Assembly (NCBI GenBank): GCA_038184435.1
Contig: CP116227.1
Location: 2,819,501-2,883,500, forward strand
Length of the DNA stretch: 64,000 bases
Origin: Nocardioides alkalitolerans
Lineage (GTDB): Bacteria; Actinomycetota; Actinomycetes; Propionibacteriales; Nocardioidaceae
Direction: 5' to 3'
The position numbers and the translations under genes were made by a program. The notes under the pieces are model-generated. The model was not told the DNA's origin. It did not search any database and saw only the letters and a program-made list of their open reading frames with translations. Shown one piece after another: positions 52,761 to 60,850 of the stretch (position 1 is the first letter of the stretch; every line of letters begins with the position of its first letter).

Positions 52761-53543
52761 TCAGCCCATGAGGGAGTTCAGGTCGACCACGTCGGCGTCG
52801 GCCGGGGCCTCGAACGAGACCTCCTCGTCGAAGTCGGTGAGGTCGAACGAGCCCTCGTCGCCACCGTCGACGCGTACCGCGTAGTGCGGCTCGTCGACCG
52901 CGACCCACAGGGTCGCCGGCGTCCCGTCGCTCTCGTGGTCGATGGCGATGGCCTCGACGCCGTCGATGTCCTCGACGTCGCCCTTGGTGGCCTCGCTGTT
53001 GTCGTCGTCGTCATCGGCGTCGTCGGCGTCGTCGAAGAACGACTCGATGGTGCAGAAGTCGTCGAAGCTGCCCTCTTCGTCGGTGATCCACTTGCCCTCG
53101 ACCTGGCTGAGCAGCTGGTCCAGGGTGGCGTCGTCCATGCCGGCGCCGCCGAGCTGGGCGCGCCAGAAGTCGGCGGTGGGGCGGTACCACCCCTCGTCGC
53201 CGATCTTCAGCACCTCGACGTCGCTGCCGTCGATGCCGACCGTGCCCTCGCACCCGTCCGTGGCGAGCACGAGGTCGAGCGACGCCTCGGAGCCGTCGGA
53301 CTGCATCTCGCCGACGATGCGGAACGACGAGGCGTTCTTCGTCGCCTGCTCGGCGGCGTCCATGATCGCCTGCGCGTCCTGGTCGACGAAGGACGAGGAG
53401 TCGCCGGAGTCCCCCGAGTCCCCGGAGTCGTCGGAGTCGCTGCCGCACCCGGCCAGCACGGTCGTCGCCATCACCGCGGTGCCCAGCAGCGCCACGCCGC
53501 GGCGCGCTCCTCGTCGCGTCGTGCCTCGCATCGTCAGTCGCAT
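52761..53543 (-). CDS. secreted lipoprotein, LppX/LprG-like fold
   Basis: A 260-residue lipoprotein. The signal peptide ends in the lipobox TVLAGC (~28-33), then an Asp/Ser-rich linker (SDSDDSGDSGDS) and a ~200-residue domain with regular strands (FRIVGEMQSDG, VLKIGDEGWYRP, DGVEAIAIDHESDGTPATLWVAV). The shape is that of the LppX/LprA-F-G-type lipid carriers or of the related DUF2092-like group; identity is tentative. It lies on the strand opposite to the trehalose genes. Confidence 0.83.
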   Translation of the reverse strand: MRLTMRGTTRRGARRGVALLGTAVMATTVLAGCGSDSDDSGDSGDSGDSSSFVDQDAQAIMDAAEQATKNASSFRIVGEMQSDGSEASLDLVLATDGCEGTVGIDGSDVEVLKIGDEGWYRPTADFWRAQLGGAGMDDATLDQLLSQVEGKWITDEEGSFDDFCTIESFFDDADDADDDDDNSEATKGDVEDIDGVEAIAIDHESDGTPATLWVAVDEPHYAVRVDGGDEGSFDLTDFDEEVSFEAPADADVVDLNSLMG

Positions 53544-53667
53544 CGGTCGGTTCTCCCCACGTGGTCGTCGTCTCGGGTGGCCGCCGTTGGGTACAGGCCC
53601 CGGCTGCCACCCCCACCCTAGGCTGAGGGAACCAGCCCGCCCGGTCACCCCACCCCACGGAGCTCCC

Positions 53668-56031
53668 TTGACCGCCACGCCGCCCGCTCGCGTCCCCACG
53701 AGCACCTACCGGCTCCAGATCACCTCCTCCTTCGACCTGTACGCCGCGGCGCGCGCGCTGCCCTACCTCCACGCCCTCGGCGTCGACTGGGTCTACCTGT
53801 CCCCCGTGCTCGCGGCGGAGCCGGGCAGCGACCACGGGTACGACGTGGTGGGCCACCACGGCATCGACGCCTCCCGGGGCGGCGCCGCGGGCCTCACCGC
53901 CTTGTCCGCCCGGGCGCGCTCCCTCGGCATGGGTGTGCTCGTCGACGTCGTGCCCAACCACGTCGGCGTGGCGACGCCCGCGCAGAACGCCTGGTGGTGG
54001 TCGGTCCTCACGGCGGGCGAGGCGTCGCCGTACGCGAGCGCCTTCGACGTCGACTGGGCCGCCGGCGGCGGCCGGCTGCGCCTCCCGGTGGTCGGCGACG
54101 ACGACCTGCTGCCCGACGGCGGCATCGACCACTTGCGGGTGGTCGACGGGGAGCTGCGCTACCACGACCACCGGTTCCCCGTCGCTCCCGGCACGCTCGT
54201 CGAGCGGGACGGTGGTCCGGACGCGCAGGCGACCCACGCGGCGCAGCACTACGAGCTGGTCGGCTGGCGCACGGCCGACGACCGCCTCAACTACCGGCGC
54301 TTCTTCGCGGTCAACACGCTCGCCGCGGTGCGGGTGGAGGACCGCCGCTGGTTCGACGCCACCCACGCCGAGATCGGGCGCTGGTTCGCCGAGGGCCTCG
54401 TCGACGGCCTCCGGGTCGACCACCCCGACGGGCTCCGCGACCCGGTGGGCTACCTCGAGGACCTGGCCGCACTGACCGACGACGCCTACGTGCTCGTCGA
54501 GAAGATCCTCGAGCACGGCGAGCGGCTGCCCGACGGCTGGCGGACCGCCGGCACGACGGGGTACGACGCGATGGCGCTCGTCGACCGGGTGCTCGTCGAC
54601 CCGGCCGGCCAGGAGCCGCTCGACGCGCTCGAGACCTCCCTGCGCGGCACACCAGTCGACTGGGAGCAGCTCGTGCACGACCGCAAGCGCGACGTCGCCG
54701 ACGGGATCCTGGGCTCCGAGGTCCGCCGCATCTCCCGCGAGGTGGTCGACGGACCCGAGGCGCCCGCGGAGGTGGTGGACGCCGTCGCCGAGCTGGTGAC
54801 CACGATGCCCGTCTACCGGTCCTACCTGCCCGTCGGTCGCGAGCACCTCGACCAGGCGTTCGCCGCCGCCCGCGCGTCACGGCCCGACCTGGCCGCGACG
54901 CTCGACGCCCTCGCGCCGGTGCTGGGCGACCCGGAGCACCCGGCGGCGGTGCGGTTCCAGCAGACCTCCGGCATGGTGATGGCCAAGGGGGTCGAGGACT
55001 GCGCGTTCTACCGCTCCTCCCGCCTCACCAGCCTCAACGAGGTCGGCGGCGACCCGTCCGTCTTCGCGACCACCCCGGACGAGTTCCACGCGGCGATGCT
55101 CGAGCGCCAGGCCACCCGGCCGCACGCCATGAGCGCGGGCTCCACCCACGACACCAAGCGCGGTGAGGACGTCCGCGCCCGGATCAGCGTGCTGGCCGAG
55201 GTCCCCGACCTCTGGGCGGGCGCCCTGTCCGAGCTGCTCGAGGCCGTGCCCGTGCCGGACGCCGGGTTCGCCGCGCTGCTGTGGCAGGCGATCGTGGGCG
55301 CATGGCCCGCCTCCCCGGGGACCGACTACCGCAAGCGCCTCCACGGGTACGCCGAGAAGGCCATGCGCGAGGCCGGCGACGGCACGACGTGGACGGCCCC
55401 GGACGCGGCGTACGAGGACGCGATGCACCGCTGCGTCGACGCCGCCTTCGACGACGCCCGCGTGCGCCGCGTGCTCGCCACCCTGCTCGACACCGTCGTC
55501 GACCCCGGCTGGTCCAACGCGCTGGCAGCCAAGCTGCTGACGCTGACGATGCCGGGCGTGCCGGACGTCTACCAGGGCAGCGACCTGTGGGAGCAGTCCC
55601 TGGTCGACCCCGACAACCGGCGTCCGGTGGACCTCGACCTGCGCGCCGAGGTGCTGCCCGCCCTGCTCGGCGGCGTCACGCCCCCGCTCGTCGGCGGACT
55701 GTCCGACTCGGGCGCGGTCAAGCTGCGGCTCGTGGCCACCGCCCTGCGGCTGCGCCGCGACGAGGCCCGCCGCTTCACGGGCTACGCCCCGGTCGGCGCG
55801 ACCGGCCCGGCCGCCGACCACGTGCTCGCCTTCGACCGCGGCGGCGTCGTCGCCGTGGCCACCCGGCTCCCCGTCGGCCTGGAGCGCCGTGGCGGATGGG
55901 GCGACACCGAGCTCGACCTGCCGCCCGGTCGCTGGTTCGACCGGATGGCCGACCGCCCGGTGACCGGCACCCGTGTCGCCGACCTGCTCGCGACGTACCC
56001 CGTCGCCCTGCTCACCCGGGAGGACTCGTGA
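53668..56031 (+). CDS. treY: malto-oligosyltrehalose synthase
   Basis: Converts the reducing-end alpha-1,4 bond of maltodextrin into alpha,alpha-1,1, making maltooligosyltrehalose (GH13_26). It is 787 residues from a TTG start; GGAG precedes it. Catalytic blocks: STYRLQITSSFDLYAAA at the start, VDVVPNHVGV, GLRVDHPDGLRDP (Asp), VLVEKILEHGE (Glu) and STHDTKRGEDVRAR (Asp). The frame continues upstream without a start that fits. The stop overlaps the treZ GTG by 4 bases. Confidence 0.95.
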   Translation: MTATPPARVPTSTYRLQITSSFDLYAAARALPYLHALGVDWVYLSPVLAAEPGSDHGYDVVGHHGIDASRGGAAGLTALSARARSLGMGVLVDVVPNHVGVATPAQNAWWWSVLTAGEASPYASAFDVDWAAGGGRLRLPVVGDDDLLPDGGIDHLRVVDGELRYHDHRFPVAPGTLVERDGGPDAQATHAAQHYELVGWRTADDRLNYRRFFAVNTLAAVRVEDRRWFDATHAEIGRWFAEGLVDGLRVDHPDGLRDPVGYLEDLAALTDDAYVLVEKILEHGERLPDGWRTAGTTGYDAMALVDRVLVDPAGQEPLDALETSLRGTPVDWEQLVHDRKRDVADGILGSEVRRISREVVDGPEAPAEVVDAVAELVTTMPVYRSYLPVGREHLDQAFAAARASRPDLAATLDALAPVLGDPEHPAAVRFQQTSGMVMAKGVEDCAFYRSSRLTSLNEVGGDPSVFATTPDEFHAAMLERQATRPHAMSAGSTHDTKRGEDVRARISVLAEVPDLWAGALSELLEAVPVPDAGFAALLWQAIVGAWPASPGTDYRKRLHGYAEKAMREAGDGTTWTAPDAAYEDAMHRCVDAAFDDARVRRVLATLLDTVVDPGWSNALAAKLLTLTMPGVPDVYQGSDLWEQSLVDPDNRRPVDLDLRAEVLPALLGGVTPPLVGGLSDSGAVKLRLVATALRLRRDEARRFTGYAPVGATGPAADHVLAFDRGGVVAVATRLPVGLERRGGWGDTELDLPPGRWFDRMADRPVTGTRVADLLATYPVALLTREDS

Positions 56032-57806
56032 CCGACCGCCTCTTCTCCGTCTGGGCGCCGCGCCCGCGCGCCGTGCGGCTCGTCATCGGCACCGGCGACC
56101 ACGACGAGGTCGTCGACCTCGCCCGGGGGGCCGACGGCTGGTGGACGCCGCCCGCCGGCACCCTCGACCGCTTCGACCTCACGGCGTTCCCCGAGGGCGT
56201 CGACTACGGCTTCCTCCTCGACGACGACCCCGACCCGCGCCCCGACCCCCGGTCGCGGCGCCAGCCCGCGGGCGTGCACGGCCTGTCGCGCACCTTCGAC
56301 CCGGGCGCCTTCACCTGGACCGACGCCGGGTGGACCGGCCGCCAGCTGCCCGGCGCCGTGGTCTACGAGCTCCACGTCGGCACCTTCACGCCCGAGGGCA
56401 CCCTCGACGCAGCCGCCGGCCGCCTCGACCACCTGCTCTCGATCGGCGTCGACCTCGTCGAGCTCCTGCCCGTCAATGCCTTCAACGGCACCCACAACTG
56501 GGGGTACGACGGCGTGGGCTGGTTCGCGGTCACGGAGGCGTACGGCGGGCCAGCCGCCTACCAGCGCTTCGTCGACGCCTGCCACGCCGCGGGCCTCGGC
56601 GTGGTGCAGGACGTCGTCTACAACCACCTCGGTCCGTCCGGGAACTACCTGCCGCTCTACGGTCCCTACCTGTCCAGCGGCCGCAACACGTGGGGCGACT
56701 ACGTCAACCTGGACGGCGAGGACTCCGACGAGGTGCGGCGCTACGTGCTCGACAACGTCAGCTCCTGGTTCCGCGACTTCCACGTGGACGGCCTGCGGCT
56801 CGACGCCGTGCACGCGCTGAAGGACTCCTCCGACCGGCACGTCCTCGAGGAGATGGCGGTGGAGACCGCGGCGTACTCGGCGCAGGTCGGTCGACCGCTG
56901 ACCCTCATCGCGGAGAGCGACCTCAACGACCCCGTCATGTTCACGCCGCGCGAGGCCGGCGGCCACGGGCTCACCGCCCAGTGGAGCGACGACTTCCACC
57001 ACGCCGTGCACGTGGCGCTCACGGGCGAGACGAGCGGGTACTACGCGGACTTCGAGCCGCTCACGGCCCTGCAGAAGGTGCTCACCCACGGGTTCTTCCA
57101 CGACGGCACCTACAGCTCGTTCCGCGAGCGCGACCACGGTGTGCCGATTGACCGCGGCACCACCCCGACGTGGCGGCTCGTCGTCTGCTCCCAGAACCAC
57201 GACCAGATCGGCAACCGCGCCCGCGGCGACCGGCTCACCGAGCACCTCGACGACGACCAGCTGGCGACCGCGGCGCTCCTGACCCTGTGCACGGGCTTCA
57301 CCCCGATGCTGTTCCAGGGCGAGGAGTGGGCGGCTTCCAGCCCGTTCCAGTTCTTCACCTCCCACCCGGAGCCGGAGCTGGGCAAGGCGACCGCCGAGGG
57401 GCGCATCGAGGAGTTCGCCAAGATGGGCTGGGACCCCGCCGTGGTGCCCGACCCGCAGGACCCGGACACGTTCACCCGCTCGAAGCTCGACTGGTCGGAG
57501 CTGACGGAGGGCCGCCACGCGGTGCTGCTCAAGGTCTACCGGTCGCTCGCCCGACTGCGCCGCAGCCAGCCCGACCTGCTCGACCCCGACTTCACCTCCA
57601 CCAGCTGCGAGGTCGACGAGGCGTCACGCGTCGTGCGGGTGCGGCGCCGCAGCGTCGAGCTGGTGCTCGCGCTCGGCACCGAGCCCGTCACCGTCGACGT
57701 GCCCGCGGGGCGCGCCGTGGTCTGGGCGACCCCGGGCGGGTACGACGAGCGTGGCGCCTCCGTCGTCGTACCGCCGCACGGTGCGGTGGTCGTCGCGGAC
57801 GCCTGA
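56028..57806 (+). CDS. treZ: malto-oligosyltrehalose trehalohydrolase
   Basis: Releases trehalose from maltooligosyltrehalose (GH13_10). It is 592 residues: N-terminal beta-domain (LFSVWAPRPRAVRLV), catalytic TIM barrel with VVQDVVYNHLG, GLRLDAVHALKD (Asp), LIAESDLNDP (Glu) and CSQNHDQIGNRARG (Asp), and a C-terminal beta-domain. Its GTG start lies in the treY stop (GTGA). With glgX and treY it completes a glycogen-to-trehalose route for osmotic or desiccation stress. Confidence 0.96.
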   Translation: MTDRLFSVWAPRPRAVRLVIGTGDHDEVVDLARGADGWWTPPAGTLDRFDLTAFPEGVDYGFLLDDDPDPRPDPRSRRQPAGVHGLSRTFDPGAFTWTDAGWTGRQLPGAVVYELHVGTFTPEGTLDAAAGRLDHLLSIGVDLVELLPVNAFNGTHNWGYDGVGWFAVTEAYGGPAAYQRFVDACHAAGLGVVQDVVYNHLGPSGNYLPLYGPYLSSGRNTWGDYVNLDGEDSDEVRRYVLDNVSSWFRDFHVDGLRLDAVHALKDSSDRHVLEEMAVETAAYSAQVGRPLTLIAESDLNDPVMFTPREAGGHGLTAQWSDDFHHAVHVALTGETSGYYADFEPLTALQKVLTHGFFHDGTYSSFRERDHGVPIDRGTTPTWRLVVCSQNHDQIGNRARGDRLTEHLDDDQLATAALLTLCTGFTPMLFQGEEWAASSPFQFFTSHPEPELGKATAEGRIEEFAKMGWDPAVVPDPQDPDTFTRSKLDWSELTEGRHAVLLKVYRSLARLRRSQPDLLDPDFTSTSCEVDEASRVVRVRRRSVELVLALGTEPVTVDVPAGRAVVWATPGGYDERGASVVVPPHGAVVVADA

Positions 57807-57818
57807 CGGGACGAGCGG

Positions 57819-58286
57819 TCAGCGCTGCTCGGCGAAGAACGCGTCGAGCAGCCTGGCCGACTCCCCCGCCATCACGCCGCTGACGACCTCCGGGCGGTGG
57901 TTGAGCCGGCGGTCGCGCACGACGTCCCACAAGGACCCGACGGCGCCGCCCTTCTCGTCCCACGCGGCGAAGACGATCCGGTCGACGCGGGCAAGGACGG
58001 CCGCGCCCGCGCACATCGTGCAGGGCTCGAGCGTGACGACGAGCGTGCAGCCCGTCAGGCGCCACTCCCCGACCTCCCGCGCCGCCGCGCGCAGCGCGAC
58101 GACCTCCGCGTGGCCCGTGGGGTCGCCGTCGGCCTCGCGGACGTTGCGCCCCCGGGCCAGGATGCGGCGGTCGGGGCCGAGCACGACGGCACCGATCGGC
58201 ACGTCGCCCGTGGCGCGCGCCGCGGCCGCCTCGGTGAGCGCCGCACGCATGGGCACGTGCCAGCGACCGCCCTGGGGGTGGATCAC
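57819..58286 (-). CDS. tadA: tRNA-specific adenosine deaminase
   Basis: A 155-residue zinc-dependent deaminase that makes inosine at the wobble position of tRNA-Arg(ACG). The zinc site is HAEVVAL and PCTMCAGA; catalytic Glu is in HAE. The GTG start at 58286 is taken; a start 10-12 codons later is possible. It is downstream of its associated protein, which ends 4 bases before. Confidence 0.94.
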   Translation of the reverse strand: MIHPQGGRWHVPMRAALTEAAAARATGDVPIGAVVLGPDRRILARGRNVREADGDPTGHAEVVALRAAAREVGEWRLTGCTLVVTLEPCTMCAGAAVLARVDRIVFAAWDEKGGAVGSLWDVVRDRRLNHRPEVVSGVMAGESARLLDAFFAEQR

Positions 58287-58290
58287 GACG

Positions 58291-58770
58291 TCACGCGGAG
58301 GTGAGCCCCACCGCGTCGTCGAAGAGCCGGCCGAAGCCCAGCTTGCGGGCGATCTCCGAGACCATCTCGTCGGGGTAGAGGTCGAAGTCGTCGAGCAGCA
58401 GGCCGAGGTCCATGGCGTTCATGCCGAGGTCGGCGAGCAGCCCGAGGTCGCCGGCCGGCTCCTGGTCGTCCTCGTCGTCGGGCAGGGGCAGGTCCAGCGC
58501 CTCGAGCGCGGAGCGGGCGATCTCCCACTCGTCGGCCGCCGTGACGTCGGAGAGCAGCACCCGCGTGCGGGCACCCGCGACGCGGAGCAGCACGAAGAAG
58601 TCCTCGTCGACCGCGACCACGCCGATCGCTCCGCCGTCGCCCGGGAAGCGGCGCAGCGCGGCCGCGAACTCGTCCACCGAGTCGAGCACGTCGTCGACGA
58701 TCTCGTGCAGCTGCCAGACGCCCTCCTCGCGGTAGGCCACGAAGGCGAAGTCGATGTTCTCGTTGTCCAC
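58291..58770 (-). CDS. tRNA adenosine deaminase-associated protein
   Basis: A 159-residue actinobacterial protein always found beside tadA. It is acidic, with the N-terminal ENIDFAFVAYREEGVWQL, the DEFFVLLR strand and an LGLLLDDFDLYPDEMVSEIARKLGFG C-terminus. A role as a chaperone or RNA-binding partner of TadA is inferred from the conserved pairing. GTG 58770 has GGAGG upstream. It is divergent from upp. Confidence 0.88.
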   Translation of the reverse strand: MDNENIDFAFVAYREEGVWQLHEIVDDVLDSVDEFAAALRRFPGDGGAIGVVAVDEDFFVLLRVAGARTRVLLSDVTAADEWEIARSALEALDLPLPDDEDDQEPAGDLGLLADLGMNAMDLGLLLDDFDLYPDEMVSEIARKLGFGRLFDDAVGLTSA

Positions 58771-58875
58771 GCCGATCCCTCCTCGTGCCGTGTCCCGACC
58801 GTCCGGGTCCCAGCGTGACAGACCCGGCCACGACACGCCATGGGGATACGCGCCGCTCACCGTAGGGTTCAGCCC

Positions 58876-59517
58876 ATGGACACCCTCGTCGTCGACCACC
58901 CGCTCGTCGCCCACAAGCTGACCGCACTCCGCGACGAGCGGACCGACTCCCCCACGTTCCGCCGCCTCGCGGACGAGCTCGTCACCCTGCTGGCCTACGA
59001 GGCCACCCGCGACGTCCGCGTCGAGCCGTCCGACATCACCACGCCGGTCTCGCCCACCACGGGCGTGCGGCTCTCGAGCCCCAAGCCCCTCGTCGTACCG
59101 ATCCTGCGCGCCGGCCTCGGCATGCTCGACGGGATGGTGCGGCTGCTGCCCACGGCGGAGGTCGGGTTCCTCGGCATGGTGCGCAACGAGGAGACGCTGC
59201 AGGCGTCGACCTACGCCGAGCGGCTGCCGGACGACCTGTCGGGCCGGCAGTGCTACGTGCTCGACCCGATGCTCGCGACGGGCGGCACCCTGGCTGCCGC
59301 GATCCGCTTCCTCGTCGACCGCGGCGCCGACCACATCACGGCCGTGACGCTGCTGTGCGCACCCGAGGGCACGGCCCGGCTCGAGCAGGAGCTGGCCGAC
59401 CTCGCCATCCCGGTGACCGTCGTGACGGCGGCGATGGACGAGCGGCTCAACGAGCAGGGCTACATCGTGCCCGGGCTCGGCGACGCCGGCGACCGGCTGT
59501 ACGGGGTCGCCGACTGA
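58876..59517 (+). CDS. upp: uracil phosphoribosyltransferase
   Basis: Salvages uracil to UMP using PRPP. It is 213 residues with TPVSPTTGVRLSSPKPLVVPILRAGLGM, the PRPP-binding LDPMLATGGTLAAAI and the C-terminal uracil-binding EQGYIVPGLGDAGDR. It is a single gene divergent from the tadA pair; the next feature is the palindromic intergenic block. Confidence 0.97.
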   Translation: MDTLVVDHPLVAHKLTALRDERTDSPTFRRLADELVTLLAYEATRDVRVEPSDITTPVSPTTGVRLSSPKPLVVPILRAGLGMLDGMVRLLPTAEVGFLGMVRNEETLQASTYAERLPDDLSGRQCYVLDPMLATGGTLAAAIRFLVDRGADHITAVTLLCAPEGTARLEQELADLAIPVTVVTAAMDERLNEQGYIVPGLGDAGDRLYGVAD

Positions 59518-59534
59518 GGTGGGGCCTGAGGGGC

Positions 59535-59605
59535 GGTCGGTTCCCCGGCTGACCGGGGAACCGACCACTTAGACCATCAATGTTGATGGTCTAAGTGGTC
59601 GGTTC
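59535..59605. repeat. composite palindrome block 1 (hairpins A1 and B1)
   Basis: A1 is a 14-bp stem (59535-59548 with 59553-59566, loop CTGA). B1 is a 23-bp perfect stem (59558-59580 with 59583-59605). The right arm of A1 overlaps the left arm of B1, so the hairpins are mutually exclusive. The same two modules recur in the opposite order at 59723-59792. B1 may end upp transcription. Confidence 0.8.
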
Positions 59606-59722
59606 GGTGCGCGGCCGCGCACGCAAGCGCTCGCTGGTCGGTGGTGGACGGGCCGCGTGGTCGACCGACCTGAGGACGACGGTCGGGCCGAGCCGCGCCG
59701 TACCGACGATGGTTGAAGCACC

Positions 59723-59792
59723 AACACGCCACTTAGACCATCAACGCTGATGGTCTAAGTGGCGTGTTCCCCGGCTGACCGGGGAACCGACC
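59723..59792. repeat. composite palindrome block 2 (hairpins B2 and A2)
   Basis: B2 is a 21-bp perfect stem (59723-59743 with 59748-59768, loop ACGC); its core ACTTAGACCATCA is identical to B1, but the outer arm differs on both sides (AACACGCC against AACCGACC), so pairing is kept by compensating changes. A2 is a 9-bp stem (59766-59774 with 59779-59787) within a 27-base direct repeat of A1. It lies just after the ccsB stop. Confidence 0.8.
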
Positions 59793-59803
59793 GGGCTTCC
59801 CGA

Positions 59804-60850
59804 TCACGCGTAGGAGTGCATGCTCGACGTCGAGAAGAAGTTGATCCCGATGAAGTTGAACCACAGCGTCGCCAGGCCGATGAGCGCGAGGATCGCCGCG
59901 TTGCGGCCCTTGAAGCCGGCGGTGGCCCGGGCGTGCAGGTACGCCGCGTAGACGACCCACGTGATGAACGCCCAGACCTCCTTGGGGTCCCAGTTCCAGT
60001 AGCGGCTCCACGCCTCGTGCGCCCAGATCGGGCCCGTGATGAGCACCGCGAACGTCCACACGGGGAACGCGAAGGCGTGCAAGCGGTAGGTCAGCCGGTC
60101 GAGGCCGACGAGGTCGGGCACGCGGGCGAGGTAGCCCCGCACGACGGGAGCCTCGGCCTCCGGACCGTCGACCGGGTCGACGTCGCCCGCGGGCACCGCG
60201 GCCTTCGCCTTGCGCTCCGCGCGCTCCTTCAGCAGGAACAGCATCGACGTGAAGCCGCCGAGCGTGAACGCCGCCGTGGCGATGACGGCCGAGACCACGT
60301 GGATGACGAGCCAGTAGGAGTTCAGCGCCTCGGTCAGCGGCGCCACCGGCTGGTAGAGCCAGATGACGTCGACCATCAGCACCGTCACGACGAAGCCGGT
60401 GACGATCGGGCCGAGCCAGCCGAGCCGGAACTTCTTCAGCAGCACCAGGTAGGTCAGCGTCACGAAGAACGAGCCGGAGAGCGTGAACTCGTACATGTTG
60501 CCCCACGGCACCCGCGCCGGCTCCGCCGCGAGACCGCGGCCGAGGAGGGCGACGAAGTGCGCCGCGGCGGCGGCGACGGTGAGCAGGATCCCCAGCCGCT
60601 CGCCCATGGCGACGCGGCGGCGGGTCTCCTCCCCCGCCGCGTCGGCGACCTCGGCCTCGGTCCACGCGTCCGCCGTACGCCGCGGGGAACGCCCCACGCC
60701 GGCGCCGACGGTCTCGCGCGCCGCGGCCGCGACGGGCACCTTCCGCAGCGACGCCCACTGCCACAGGTGCGCGACCAGCGCCAGGAAGTAGAGGATCCCG
60801 CAGAATCCCACGGCCTGGTTGCTCAGCGTCTCCCACGCCTCGTTGCTCAC
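59804..60850 (-). CDS. ccsB: cytochrome c biogenesis protein CcsB (System II)
   Basis: A 348-residue membrane protein with about eight segments that handles and exports haem for attachment to apocytochrome c. The WWD-type haem motif is WAHEAWSRYWNWDPKEVWAF (~280-299), with flanking His residues in HLWQWASL, VIHVVSAVI and RLHAFAFP. An 80-residue acidic-basic insert lies near residues 40-90. ATG overlaps the resB stop by 4 bases. Confidence 0.95.
   Translation of the reverse strand: MSNEAWETLSNQAVGFCGILYFLALVAHLWQWASLRKVPVAAAARETVGAGVGRSPRRTADAWTEAEVADAAGEETRRRVAMGERLGILLTVAAAAAHFVALLGRGLAAEPARVPWGNMYEFTLSGSFFVTLTYLVLLKKFRLGWLGPIVTGFVVTVLMVDVIWLYQPVAPLTEALNSYWLVIHVVSAVIATAAFTLGGFTSMLFLLKERAERKAKAAVPAGDVDPVDGPEAEAPVVRGYLARVPDLVGLDRLTYRLHAFAFPVWTFAVLITGPIWAHEAWSRYWNWDPKEVWAFITWVVYAAYLHARATAGFKGRNAAILALIGLATLWFNFIGINFFSTSSMHSYA

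Noticed and set aside
52942..53667. N-terminal extension of TreY
   Set aside because: The frame is open upstream, but it runs antisense through the lipoprotein gene and TreY family sequence begins at the TTG at 53668.
59535..59792. Terminal inverted repeats of a small transposon or MITE
   Set aside because: The A modules are direct, not inverted, copies (loop CTGA in both); no target duplication or coding sequence lies between the blocks. A REP-like origin remains possible.
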